From JAJFHI01 sp050633705 (GTDB taxonomy: Bacteria; Pseudomonadota; Alphaproteobacteria; Rhizobiales; Hyphomicrobiaceae): DNA of 64,000 nt. Under the pieces are notes generated by a model, which saw only the letters and a list, made by a program, of their open reading frames with translations, was not told where the DNA came from and searched no databases. The DNA lies in contig JBOEGZ010000001.1 of assembly GCA_050633705.1 (NCBI GenBank), positions 62,001 through 126,000 on the forward strand, in the 5' to 3' direction. Both the position numbers and the translations under genes were made by a program. Positions 10,384 through 18,124 of the stretch are shown here, piece by piece; the first letter of the stretch is position 1; each line of letters starts with the position of its first letter.

Positions 10384-10415
10384 AAAAGCGCAGCGATTGG
10401 GAGCAATCGCTGCGC
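10384..10415 (-). terminator. Intrinsic terminator of hsp20
   Basis: On the minus strand a 12-bp perfect stem (GCGCAGCGATTG with its complement, arms 10404-10415 and 10388-10399) closes a four-base loop and is followed by TTTT. It begins 86 bases after the hsp20 stop codon. Confidence 0.85.
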
Positions 10416-10500
10416 CTAAAGGTTATGTGTTGATCTGAGAGCCTAGGCTCCGTCGACGACACCTATCGAGGTGGAGGCGGTGTCTATCAGACGGATCAAG

Positions 10501-10977
10501 TTAGGCTCGGACCTCTTCAATCTGCGGTTTGGTGACAGTGTCGCCACGTCCTTGGCCAACCGCGATTGTGCGTGGTTTCATGCGCTCAGGCAGGTTGCGC
10601 TCCAGCTCGATGTGCAACAGGCCATCTTTTAGGTCTGCACCAACGACTTCGACATAGTCCGCCAACTGGAAACGTCGTTCAAAGCTGCGGGTGGCGATGC
10701 CACGATGGAGAAATTCAGCCTGTTCGCCATCATCTGACTCTGTTGCGGTTTTTGCCGCTTTGACCGTCAGGTTGGATTCTTTGACTTCGACCGAAATATC
10801 GTCGTTGGTGAATCCTGCAACCGCCATCGTAATGCGATAATCGTTATCAGACAGCCGTTCGATGTTGTAAGGGGGGTAGCCGGTTTCTTCCGAATTGGTG
10901 ACTTGATCGAGCAATTGCGCGAAGCGATCAAAGCCAACTGTCGACCGGTAAAGGGGGGCAAAATCAAAATGTCTCAT
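10501..10977 (-). CDS. Small heat shock protein Hsp20 (IbpA/HspA type)
   Basis: 158 residues from the ATG at 10977, chosen over the longer frame because AGAGGAT lies just upstream and the N-terminus MRHFDFAPLYRSTVGFDR is typical of alphaproteobacterial IbpA-like proteins. The alpha-crystallin domain spans ~38-130 and ends with the A-x-L-x-x-G-L signature (ADLKDGLLHIEL, 114-125). It is an ATP-independent holdase that keeps unfolded proteins soluble in the cytoplasm under heat. Expression is probably doubly heat-controlled: an RpoH-like promoter and a ROSE-like thermometer occupy the leader. Confidence 0.95.
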   Translation of the reverse strand: MRHFDFAPLYRSTVGFDRFAQLLDQVTNSEETGYPPYNIERLSDNDYRITMAVAGFTNDDISVEVKESNLTVKAAKTATESDDGEQAEFLHRGIATRSFERRFQLADYVEVVGADLKDGLLHIELERNLPERMKPRTIAVGQGRGDTVTKPQIEEVRA

Positions 10978-11099
10978 CTCATATCCTCTCAGTGAGCAAC
11001 ATGTTTCCTTCAGTCTGGTCTCTTCAATGAGCCCCAGACGGACGCTGTTGTGCGACGACGAACAAGCGTCAATCACACCCACTGGCGGTGGTGTGCGAT
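10978..11099 (-). promoter_or_regulatory. ROSE-type RNA thermometer in the hsp20 5' UTR
   Basis: Read on the minus strand the leader can form four successive stem-loops: CACAC-(C)-CAC type stem at 11074-11095, GACGC(T)TGTT/AACAGCGTC at 11041-11070, GTCTGG/CCAGAC at 11013-11039, and a final hairpin in which TTGCT (10995-10999) faces the Shine-Dalgarno AGGA (10984-10987). In the last stem the pairing UUGCU/AGGAU leaves one G.G opposition, the hallmark of ROSE elements that melt with heat. Order, size (~120 nt) and position match rhizobial ROSE leaders. Structure was folded by hand only. Confidence 0.78.
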
Positions 11100-11105
11100 A
11101 CATTG

Positions 11106-11135
11106 AAAATCGGTTGCAATGCGGCGGTTTTCAAG
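11106..11135 (-). promoter_or_regulatory. RpoH (sigma-32)-like promoter of hsp20
   Basis: On the minus strand CTTG (11132-11135) is followed after 18 bases by CCGATTTT (11106-11113), one mismatch from the alphaproteobacterial RpoH consensus CTTG-N17/18-CYTATNT. The inferred start near 11099 gives the ~120-nt leader that carries the thermometer. Confidence 0.6.
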
Positions 11136-11335
11136 GGGACTGGAAGAGAAAATTATTCCCTATTCGCCACAATTTGGGTCGATATTGGTCGGCTGGCGAT
11201 CCCATTTAATCCCTTAATATGCTGAGATAAATTGCAACCCTTCATCCCAGGTTCATGTTGGCGTTGTCACAGTTGGGGCCGTTTCGTGTTTGGTCCAATT
11301 GGAATGTGCCAATTCGGTGTATGAAGGAGGATGTG

Positions 11336-11899
11336 ATGATGCAGGGTCGTTTCAAAGCGTTGGCTTTCGCAATCGTCGCAACGTCAGCGTTGCCTGCCAT
11401 TTTCGGGGCAGATGAGGCTGGCGCGGCAGGTCAAATTAAAGAGGAATATTATGGGCCGTCACATGGCACACCATTAGGTGACCCGCCAGATGCAGACATC
11501 GATCTTGTTCCTGAAACGAAACACGACAAACGGTATCAGGGCTACCAAAGCAGTGAATACAATGGGGCCGAATATTATGATTACGGTGGCTCCATCAAAG
11601 ATGGCTATGACACGTATGATCCTCCACCGCGCTATCGCCGCAAAAGGGTCGAGCGGCGCTACAATTATCGCCAGTGTGTGCATCCACGTGATATTCGTCA
11701 TGGGCTTAGAGCCGATGGTTGGGTCGATCTCACTCATTATGGAGAAGACGACGGTTTGATTTTTCTGCGTGGCTGCCGACGCGATAGTGATCGTGTTTAC
11801 CGGCTTGAACTCGATAAGTGCTCCGGATTAATCGTCAGCGCGAAACCTGTCCGTCGCCGCGGATATCGTAGCAACCGTTGGATCCGTGATCGTTGGTAG
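11336..11899 (+). CDS. Secreted protein of unknown function
   Basis: 187 residues. AAGGAGG at 11324-11330 selects the ATG at 11336 (an adjacent ATG at 11339 is equivalent). Residues ~1-32 are a signal peptide ending in GADEAGAAG. The middle is Tyr/Asp/Arg-rich and low complexity. The C-terminal ~60 residues (from CVHPRDIRHGLRADGW to the YRLELDKCSGLIVSA segment) resemble a small PepSY-like beta-rich module found at the end of many rhizobial periplasmic proteins, with three cysteines in that region. I cannot assign a function. It diverges from hsp20. Confidence 0.75.
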   Translation: MMQGRFKALAFAIVATSALPAIFGADEAGAAGQIKEEYYGPSHGTPLGDPPDADIDLVPETKHDKRYQGYQSSEYNGAEYYDYGGSIKDGYDTYDPPPRYRRKRVERRYNYRQCVHPRDIRHGLRADGWVDLTHYGEDDGLIFLRGCRRDSDRVYRLELDKCSGLIVSAKPVRRRGYRSNRWIRDRW

Positions 11900-12129
11900 G
11901 CCGCAGTTTGTCACAGACGATTCATACTTAGTTTGCCAATGCTGGCGGGCGGATAACTCGGGACGCAAAGCCCGACGACGGCACGGGCGATGACCACTGA
12001 TTTTTGTGTCTGTCAGTTAGGCTGCGAGACTGTTAAGATGGCGCTTGGGTGATTTGCAATGTGGCCGCCTCCAAGGAGGTTTGCTGCCGGTCTTATCTTC
12101 ACCGCGGTACAGTTTCGATCAGGACCCCG

Positions 12130-13104
12130 ATGGACTTCATTTCATTAGCTAGAAATCCCGTGCCGAGCGGGGCAATCCTAGACATGTTTGCCGGTTATGA
12201 TGGGGCACAATTGCGTTACGCGCGCTGGGAGCCGACCCGTGGCCCCCGTCGTGGCACGGTTTGCATTTGTCCAGGGCGTGGCGAATTCATTGAAAAGTAT
12301 TTTGAGACGATTGCCGACTTGCGTCGACGCGGCTTTGCCGTCGCGATCTTCGATTGGCGCGGACAGGGAGGGTCTTATCGGGCATTGAAGAATCCGCACA
12401 AGGGGCACATCAATGACTTTAGCGAATATGTGCGCGATCTTGAGCGATTTATGAAAGATGTTGTGCAGCCTGAATGCCTGCCGCCTTTTTATGCCCTTGG
12501 CCATTCGATGGGGGGAAATGTTCTGCTGCGCCATGCGTCGCGTTCGAAGCAGGAGGCTTCAGGTTGGTTTGAACGTTTGGTCTTAACGGCCCCCTTGATT
12601 GCATTTTCCGACCAGCGCATTGGCTATCCGCAAAGTTTCGTTCGCAATTATGCCCGCGTTGCCAGTCTTGTTGGGTTTTCATCAAGGTATGTTGTTGGAG
12701 GATCGGATGATCCTTTCGATGGCCAGTTGGAATTTGAAGGCAACGTTCTTACCAGTGACATCAATCGATGGGAACGAAATGTTGCCATTCTGCGCGCTGT
12801 ACCGGATTGGAGTTTGGGATCGCCGACGATTGGATGGTTGCGCGCGGCCTATCGGTCGTGCGCTGTAATCTCATCGCCGAATTTTGCAAACCAAGTCAAA
12901 ATTCCAACGTTGATGTTTGCTGCTGGCCGCGACCAGTTGGTTTCGACACAGGCGATCGAAGAGTTTGGTGTGCGCTTGAAAGTTGGCAGTCACTTGTTGA
13001 TTCCAAACTCGCGACACGAAATTTTGCAAGAGGCCGATGATGTTCGTCAGTACTTCTGGTCTGTATTCGACGCCTACATCAATGCCGCTTCCGCTGCAGC
13101 TTAA
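12130..13104 (+). CDS. Alpha/beta hydrolase, lysophospholipase-like (serine aminopeptidase S33 family)
   Basis: 324 residues from the ATG at 12130. The fold is a 'hydrolase_4' type: an oxyanion region CICPGRGEFIEKY, a DWRGQG loop, and the nucleophile elbow GHSMGG with S126. The acid is probably the Asp in AAGRDQLV and the base the His in SRHEIL near the C-terminus. No signal peptide is seen, so it is likely cytoplasmic. Relatives are annotated as lysophospholipase L2 or monoglyceride lipase; the substrate is not decided by sequence. It converges on the HisN-like gene with only 28 bases between stops. Confidence 0.88.
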   Translation: MDFISLARNPVPSGAILDMFAGYDGAQLRYARWEPTRGPRRGTVCICPGRGEFIEKYFETIADLRRRGFAVAIFDWRGQGGSYRALKNPHKGHINDFSEYVRDLERFMKDVVQPECLPPFYALGHSMGGNVLLRHASRSKQEASGWFERLVLTAPLIAFSDQRIGYPQSFVRNYARVASLVGFSSRYVVGGSDDPFDGQLEFEGNVLTSDINRWERNVAILRAVPDWSLGSPTIGWLRAAYRSCAVISSPNFANQVKIPTLMFAAGRDQLVSTQAIEEFGVRLKVGSHLLIPNSRHEILQEADDVRQYFWSVFDAYINAASAAA

Positions 13105-13132
13105 GTTAATTGTCCAAAGTCAATTGCAAGGT

Positions 13133-13942
13133 TTATTCGTTGAGTAAGCGCAAAACCTCATCGTGTCTTTTGGCGTCACCAACCGCAACGATCTGCCCTC
13201 CAGTTGTTGCTGGTTCTCCAGTCCACGTTGTGATCCGTCCGCCCGCGCGTTCAACAATTGGAATGAGCGCCATGACATCATAAGGCTGCAAGTCTGACTC
13301 AATGACGATATCGACGAACCCCGCCGCCAACATGCAATACTGATAACAGTCGCCACCGAAGCGGGTCATACGCACCTTGGAGGAGACCTGATCAAACATG
13401 TTGCGGTCGTGTGCGGTTGCAAACATGTCCGGGTGCGTGGTTGTGAGAATGGCGTCGCTGAGTGTTGGACAGGAACGGGTTTTTAATCGGGTTTCAGGGT
13501 TTGCAGTCGCATCGACCATGTAAGCTGCTTCATCGTCTGCCCAAAAGCGTTCCTGCGTGAACGGTTGGGCCATCATGCCAACCACCGGCGTGCCTTTGTG
13601 CGTCAAACCAATGAGCGTCCCCCATGTTGGCAGTCCCATGATAAATGAACGCGTGCCGTCAATAGGGTCCAATACCCACTGATAGTCTGCATCTGCTCCA
13701 GTATCGGGGTGTTCCTCGCCAGCGACCCCATGGTCGGGCCATGCCTTGGCAATCAGACGCCGTAATTCTTGTTCGGCGGATCTGTCTGCAACCGTGACAG
13801 GGTCAAAAGCAGCGTCGTCGGCTTTGTTTTCCACAACCATCGGTTGGCGAAAGTGTGGAATGACGACTTTTGCTGTCGCATCAGCCAGTTCGTGACAAGT
13901 CTTGATAAACTCGGCCACCGGTCGTTGAGACTTTAGTGTCAC
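13133..13942 (-). CDS. hisN: Histidinol-phosphatase, inositol monophosphatase family
   Basis: 269 residues with the metal-binding motifs of the IMPase fold: GEE at 75-77, DPIDGT at 92-97, and PYDVMALIPIVERAGG towards the C-terminus. The close similarity of GEEHPD and IDPIDGTRSFIMGLPTWGTLIGL-type segments to HisN supports histidinol-phosphate dephosphorylation, the penultimate step of histidine synthesis, in organisms that lack the HisB phosphatase domain. An inositol-1-phosphatase or other sugar phosphatase remains possible, because the fold alone does not decide substrate. No his genes are nearby. Confidence 0.85.
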   Translation of the reverse strand: MTLKSQRPVAEFIKTCHELADATAKVVIPHFRQPMVVENKADDAAFDPVTVADRSAEQELRRLIAKAWPDHGVAGEEHPDTGADADYQWVLDPIDGTRSFIMGLPTWGTLIGLTHKGTPVVGMMAQPFTQERFWADDEAAYMVDATANPETRLKTRSCPTLSDAILTTTHPDMFATAHDRNMFDQVSSKVRMTRFGGDCYQYCMLAAGFVDIVIESDLQPYDVMALIPIVERAGGRITTWTGEPATTGGQIVAVGDAKRHDEVLRLLNE

Positions 13943-14146
13943 AGTTGAATGGCTTTCAATTGTTGTAGAAAATCAGGATATACAACAACTTCATGTATTT
14001 GATCTAATTTTCAATGTTAAGTACAATATTTATTGACAGCAACCTGTTATAGTGTTGCTGGATGGTCCCGGTGTTTGACTCCAAGAGCAACAAGCCGAGG
14101 TTTGGTTTGTCATTGACGACGAACAGGCGTAGGCACCTTATATGGG
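13943..14146. other. AT-rich intergenic region upstream of the sRNA pair
   Basis: No gene seen. It contains a TTGACA (14033-14038) overlapping an inverted repeat CAGCAAC/GTTGCTG (14037-14043 and 14054-14060), a possible operator, and a second -35-like TTGACG (14113-14118) with CTTATA (14137-14142) at 18 bases, placed correctly for the first sRNA. Confidence 0.45.
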
Positions 14147-14235
14147 CAGCATAACTATTATGCATGTTCATGTGCCCATTTTGGGCGTTTCCTCCCTAGA
14201 CTTGGGCCGTTCGTCTTCCGAACGGCCACTTTTTT
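14147..14235 (+). ncRNA. AbcR/alpha-r15-like small RNA, copy 1
   Basis: A ~89-nt transcription unit inferred from structure: a 5' hairpin GCATAA-CTA-TTATGC (14149-14163), a short stem GCCCA/TGGGC (14074-relative; 14174-14178 and 14182-14186), an unpaired pyrimidine stretch GTTTCCTCCCTAGACTT, and a perfect 9-bp terminator stem (14205-14213 with 14219-14227) followed by TTTTTT. The unpaired CCTCCC can pair with Shine-Dalgarno sequences. A promoter-like TTGACG-N18-CTTATA sits directly upstream. The core sequence, terminator and tandem arrangement fit the AbcR (alpha-r15) family of Hfq-dependent sRNAs that repress ABC transporter mRNAs in rhizobia, Agrobacterium and Brucella. The family name is from memory of the motif. 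Confidence 0.75.
14180..14214 (+). repeat. 35-bp direct repeat, copy 1 (sRNA core)
   Basis: The 35 bases 14180-14214 are identical to 14606-14640. The repeat covers the GGGCGTTTCCTCCCTAGAC core and the 5' arm of the terminator. It marks duplication of an sRNA gene. Confidence 0.95.
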
Positions 14236-14577
14236 CGAGAAATTTCTGGAAATTTGGGTTTGTCGCTGCTGCGCAAGACCGTGGAGACGTCTATCTGATT
14301 GGGGTGTGTCTGGACTTTTTCAACACATCATAAATTTGTATGAACCCTAGAGTTTCTGGCATAAGCGAGATCTCAAAGTTTCGACTTTCTCGCAGGCACC
14401 TTCGGCAAAACTCACCTACCTCATTGAAAACAAATGATAATTTATTAAGGTCTGTGCCGTCGGTCTACATCATAGATGACGCTACATCTCAGCATCCCGT
14501 TTAACGCTCGGCAGCTTTGCATAAATTGCAGTTGAAATTTGTGCACCGCACAGGCAAGTTAAGCCCATCAGATTTAG

Positions 14578-14663
14578 CGGTTAGACCGTTGGTCTGCAGC
14601 CCTTATTTGGGCGTTTCCTCCCTAGACTTGGGCCGTTCGTTCATTCGGACGGCCTCTTTTTTT
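14578..14663 (+). ncRNA. AbcR/alpha-r15-like small RNA, copy 2
   Basis: Second copy ~430 bases after the first. The 5' hairpin has the same shape but different sequence (AGACC-GTT-GGTCT, 14583-14595), then GCCC/GGGC (14599-14602 and 14609-14612), the identical pyrimidine core, and a terminator stem (14631-14639 with 14646-14654, one G.U pair) with a seven-T run. Conservation of structure with changed sequence argues for a functional RNA rather than chance. The 5' end is approximate, as I see no convincing -10 box. Confidence 0.72.
14606..14640 (+). repeat. 35-bp direct repeat, copy 2 (sRNA core)
   Basis: Exact second copy of the block at 14180-14214; the flanking sequences diverge except for complementary changes in the stems. 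Confidence 0.95.
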
Positions 14664-14886
14664 GTCTGGCGTGTTATAGAAAATCACGAAAAAACAATGG
14701 GATAATTTAAAGGGTCGGCATTTGACGTTGGCCACACGTTGCCAGTCTGAGAAAAACTGATCTTCGTCGAATATGCTGGCGGCATGCACAGTGAGATCAT
14801 TCTCACATGAAAAATTGAGCAAACAGCCTTTTTAAATAAGCGCAAATGTTGCGCTGCATCATGGATGGTGGTGTTGAAGCGTTAAG

Positions 14887-15798
14887 TTATTCTGCGGCGG
14901 CGCAATGGCGGTCCAACAAATCTGGCAGGGCTGTAAACAGCCGCTCTGCCATTGTGCGTAAATCGGTTTGGAGACTGGCAAAACCATCGGTCGTGCGCAG
15001 ACGGCTTTCATCCAAGTAAAGGCCGCGATTAATTTCAAGTTGTACGGCATGAACGCCGCGTGACGGACGCCCGTAATGTTCGGTGATGTAACCACCGGCA
15101 TAGGGGCGGTTCATGTGGACATTGTAGCCAAGTTCGGTGAGTTGCTGTTTGAGAAATCCGCTGATCGGCGAGGCGCACGCAGCACCAAAGCGATCACCAA
15201 TGACGATATCAGGTCGAACGCCATTTCCAGAGGTCGTGGCGGTCGAGGTCGATGGCATTGAATGGCAGTCCAGCAATAAGGCCGTGCCATATTTGGCGAG
15301 CGTGTCTGACAAAAGTGAACTTAAAGCTGCGTGGAATGGTTGATACAGCAATTGAATGCGTTCTTGAGCAGCGGCAACCGAAATTGGCGCCTTATAAATG
15401 TTTTCACCATCAGCAACCACCCGAGCGATCGTGCCGAGCCCACCGGTAACGCGCACAGATTGCGTGTTGGCGTAGTCTGGTAGCGGGTCGTCACCGAACA
15501 AAACGGGGTCGAGTTCAAAGGGTTCGCGGTTTACATCCAGATAGGCGCGCGGGAACCGTGCAGCGATCATTGGTACGCCAATTTCACTTGCCGGTCCAAA
15601 CAGCTCATCAACAAAGCAGTCTTCCGAGCGCCGCAGCGAAAGGGGGTCAAGCTTAGATTGGCTAAGAAAGTGTTTGGTATAGCTGCGTCCGGAGTGGGGT
15701 GAGCACAATACGACGGGCGCAACTGTTCGGCGCGGATATGAAACGGTATGGCCGGGTGTTAACTCTGCCAGAATGGATGCGCGTTCACTAGCGGGCAT
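14887..15798 (-). CDS. N-formylglutamate amidohydrolase family protein (copy 1)
   Basis: 303 residues of the FGase (HutG-type) family. Visible motifs are CSPHSGRSY near residue 32, EDCFVDELF, AYLDVNREPFELDP, and LLDCHSMPS, which carry the metal-binding and catalytic residues. Family members release formate and glutamate from N-formylglutamate, the last step of one histidine-degradation route, but no hut genes are present here, so the true substrate is uncertain. A second, more distant paralog lies at 21646. It diverges from cpdR. Confidence 0.85.
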   Translation of the reverse strand: MPASERASILAELTPGHTVSYPRRTVAPVVLCSPHSGRSYTKHFLSQSKLDPLSLRRSEDCFVDELFGPASEIGVPMIAARFPRAYLDVNREPFELDPVLFGDDPLPDYANTQSVRVTGGLGTIARVVADGENIYKAPISVAAAQERIQLLYQPFHAALSSLLSDTLAKYGTALLLDCHSMPSTSTATTSGNGVRPDIVIGDRFGAACASPISGFLKQQLTELGYNVHMNRPYAGGYITEHYGRPSRGVHAVQLEINRGLYLDESRLRTTDGFASLQTDLRTMAERLFTALPDLLDRHCAAAE

Positions 15799-16194
15799 TT
15801 ACAACCTTGTCGTTTTGGGGCGAACTCAACGAATGCGCGCGAAACTATAATATTCCTGCGAAGTTTGCGCGCCACACACCAATCTGTCCACCAAATCGCT
15901 CATCTTTCCACACACGAGCTTCTTATTGGGTCGCGAACACTGTGGTGAAGTGAAGCAAAGTACGATTTATTCAAAATTACAACACTCGCGTCCAAATCCC
16001 CGTACATAATGGGATTTTCTCGCTGCTTACAAAATGATTTAACGCAGTTGTGCAGTGATATCGTGACAAAAAGATGTGATTTATGCGAAGAACTATTACT
16101 GATCTCAACGCTACGTTTACCAAACTAGCGTCAGATTTAACTGATCACTTAAAACAACGTAGTGCATTATTCCAATTAGTTGCGTGAGACATTC
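15799..16194. other. Intergenic region between FGase gene and cpdR
   Basis: About 400 AT-rich bases. The only element I can point to is the near-palindrome at 16136-16153, 41 bases before the cpdR start. No small gene seen. Confidence 0.5.
16136..16153. promoter_or_regulatory. Near-perfect palindrome upstream of cpdR
   Basis: The 18-mer TTTAACTGATCACTTAAA reads the same on both strands apart from one symmetric pair. It contains two TTAA half sites eight bases apart; the CtrA box is TTAA-N7-TTAA, so spacing is one base too long. It may be an operator for another dimeric regulator. Confidence 0.4.
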
Positions 16195-16581
16195 ATGACC
16201 GCCAAACCTTCAAGCCTACCCTTGCGCCGAATTCTTCTTGCTGAAGACGATGACTCTATGCGGGGTTTCCTCGAACGAGCTTTGACTAAGGCTGGTTACG
16301 ATGTTGCCGCTTTTGAAAACGGCCAAGACGCATTCCAGCGTCTCAAGGAAGAGCCGTTTACATTATTGCTGACCGATATTGTGATGCCAAAGATGGACGG
16401 CATCGAGTTGGCGCGCCATGCCAGCGAATTGGACCCTGAACTCAAGATCATGTTCATCACCGGTTTTGCCGCCGTAACGCTTGAATCAGGTGCCGAGGCC
16501 CCAAGTGGGGCACGGGTCTTATCCAAGCCCTTCCACCTCAAAGATCTGGTCGCTGAGGTTGAGCAGTTGCTGGAAGCCTGA
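16195..16581 (+). CDS. cpdR: Single-domain response regulator CpdR
   Basis: 128 residues from the ATG at 16195, a stand-alone receiver domain. Acidic pocket at D18-D20 (LAEDDD), phosphoacceptor D61 (LLTDIVMPKMDG), Thr/Ser switch in MFITGFAA and the conserved Lys in VLSKPFHLKDL. Sequence is very close to CpdR of Caulobacter and Sinorhizobium, whose unphosphorylated form primes ClpXP to degrade cell-cycle factors and which is phosphorylated through CckA-ChpT. Only a weak ribosome binding site is visible. It is followed by tRNA-Val and rpmJ, an arrangement I associate with this bacterial order. Confidence 0.93.
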   Translation: MTAKPSSLPLRRILLAEDDDSMRGFLERALTKAGYDVAAFENGQDAFQRLKEEPFTLLLTDIVMPKMDGIELARHASELDPELKIMFITGFAAVTLESGAEAPSGARVLSKPFHLKDLVAEVEQLLEA

Positions 16582-16676
16582 GGCATAAATGCAGCCAATT
16601 CGGGATGCGCTTGCATCGGTCAATTTTTACCGATATAGCACGCGCTCTAAGGACTTAACCGTCCTCACGGCCATAG

Positions 16677-16751
16677 GGGCGCTTAGCTCAGCGGTAGAGC
16701 ACTTCGTTGACATCGAAGGGGTCACTGGTTCGATCCCAGTAGTGCCCACCA
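16677..16751 (+). tRNA. tRNA-Val (GAC anticodon)
   Basis: Full cloverleaf: acceptor GGGCGCT pairs with AGTGCCC (one G.U), D arm GCTC/GAGC, anticodon stem CTTCG/CGAAG with loop TTGACAT giving anticodon GAC, T arm ACTGG/CCAGT with TTCGATC loop, and an encoded CCA end. Confidence 0.97.
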
Positions 16752-16979
16752 TGGCCAGTTCCAGACCCGTTTTTCTGGATGGGGCGAGAATTCTGTGATC
16801 TCTACTTTTCGATTGCTTGGGGTCGTCAGGGTCGCCTGGTTGACAGAACATGCCGGTATGCCTATTTTCCGGCCAAATTCCATTAAGTGAAGCGGTGAGT
16901 TGGACGCCGCGGTGGGGCATCACCGCAGGTTGGAACATTGATCGCACAGCTTGCAAACTGACGGATTCGGTAAAGAGCC

Positions 16980-17105
16980 ATGAAAGTCAAAAACTCACTT
17001 AAATCATTACGCGCACGCCATCGCGATAACCGCCTGGTTCGCCGCAAGGGTCGCTTGTTTGTAATCAACAAAACCCAAAAGCGCTTCAAAGCCCGCCAAG
17101 GCTAA
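16980..17105 (+). CDS. rpmJ: 50S ribosomal protein L36
   Basis: A 41-residue basic protein beginning MKVKNSLKSLRARHRDNR and ending TQKRFKARQG, which is L36 of the alphaproteobacterial form. It has no cysteine, so it is the zinc-free type that does not need the C4-like zinc site of classical L36. L36 is the smallest protein of the large subunit and binds 23S rRNA. AAAGAG just upstream of the ATG may serve as ribosome binding site. It stands alone, away from any ribosomal protein operon, as usual for this form. Confidence 0.95.
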   Translation: MKVKNSLKSLRARHRDNRLVRRKGRLFVINKTQKRFKARQG

Positions 17106-17128
17106 GTCTTCTGGTTGGTAACGTCGCC

Positions 17129-17217
17129 CGGTTGTATCTCCGGCAGGGTGAAAAGTTGACCATTGGTGCATAAAAATTCTCGATCATAGCAATGAGCCTC
17201 GCCCGGAGATAAACCGG
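17129..17217 (+). repeat. Long inverted repeat downstream of rpmJ
   Basis: CCGGTTGTATCTCCGG (arm from 17128) is mirrored by CCCGGAGATAAACCGG (17202-17217), giving a ~15-bp stem with one bulge on each side and a loop of ~57 bases. There is no T-run directly after it, so it is not a standard terminator. It could stabilise the rpmJ mRNA end or be a degenerate repeat element. Confidence 0.55.
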
Positions 17218-17351
17218 TTGCGGGGCGTTTTGCATTCTGTTGGGTATGAATTTGTCCTGCTGGCACCAAATTGGGTGCGGTCTTTCATGATTTGGTTGCC
17301 ATTACGGTGTTGTCACTTTCCTCAACCCGAAATCCGTGTCTAAATCTGCTG

Positions 17352-18062
17352 ATGATGAAGCTTGCAAAACTCAAGACTGGGAACGCCCTCATCGCTGTTT
17401 TTGCGGCATTGGTTCTGGCCAGTGGTGCCAACATCTTTGCTGCTTCGACGGTCATGGCTGAACAAGGCACGTTTTCGATAGATCCAAAGGGCCCGCCTCC
17501 AGAAGATGCACCCGGTGATCCGGGCAATCTGAAATCTGGTCGCTCAGCCCCAACATATGATCCCGGCGATCGCAAAGCGCGTGATCGCGCCTTGGGCAAC
17601 TTGTATGCATACCTGGCGACGGCGGATGACGCGGCATCTGCAGAAAAGATCGCAACCGCCATTGAACGTATTTGGCTAGATCCAAGCAGTGCAACGATTT
17701 CGGTTTTGATGGAGCGGGCGATTAAGTCGGCAAGTGCAGGTAAGACAGATCTGGCATTAAAGCTGATGAATACGGTTGTGAAACTTATGCCGGATTACGC
17801 AGAGGCTTGGAACCGGCGCGCTTTCATATATCATATGCAGAAAAACCCAGCCGCTGCGATGCGCGACTTACAACGCGCGCTAACAATTGACCCGAACCAT
17901 TTCAAAGCCTTGGATGGGATCTCGAAGGTTTTGTTGTCAGCTGGCAAGAAAAAAGGTGCACTCAAGGCCTTGCGTCAGCTGCGCGAAGTCCACCCGTTTT
18001 GGCCCGACATCGACCGCTCGATCGCAGACCTTGCTCGTGAGGTCGAGGGCCAAGGCATCTAA
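17352..18062 (+). CDS. Secreted TPR-repeat protein
   Basis: 236 residues from the ATG at 17352. Hydrophobic ~11-34 with a cleavage site after VMA marks export. Residues ~72-230 are helical tetratricopeptide repeats; the clearest copies are DYAEAWNRRAFIYHMQKN and NHFKALDGISKVLLSAGKK, each with the alternate Ala/Gly/Pro pattern. Such periplasmic TPR proteins act as scaffolds; the partner is unknown. Its neighbours (rpmJ, pyk) give no functional hint. The ATG follows a weak ribosome binding site and a second ATG follows at once. Confidence 0.83.
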   Translation: MMKLAKLKTGNALIAVFAALVLASGANIFAASTVMAEQGTFSIDPKGPPPEDAPGDPGNLKSGRSAPTYDPGDRKARDRALGNLYAYLATADDAASAEKIATAIERIWLDPSSATISVLMERAIKSASAGKTDLALKLMNTVVKLMPDYAEAWNRRAFIYHMQKNPAAAMRDLQRALTIDPNHFKALDGISKVLLSAGKKKGALKALRQLREVHPFWPDIDRSIADLAREVEGQGI

Positions 18063-18124
18063 TTTGCCACTATTAATTTGATGGAGACATTGCCGGGCAG
18101 AGTCGCAGTGCCATGTGATTGGTT

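Noticed and set aside
11960..11985. Sequence CGGGACGCAAAGCCCG resembling the 3' half of a cyclic di-GMP-I (GEMM) riboswitch
   Set aside because: The conserved 5' half (GCACAGGGCAAACC-like) is missing and the next gene is not of a type usually controlled by it; the match is probably chance.
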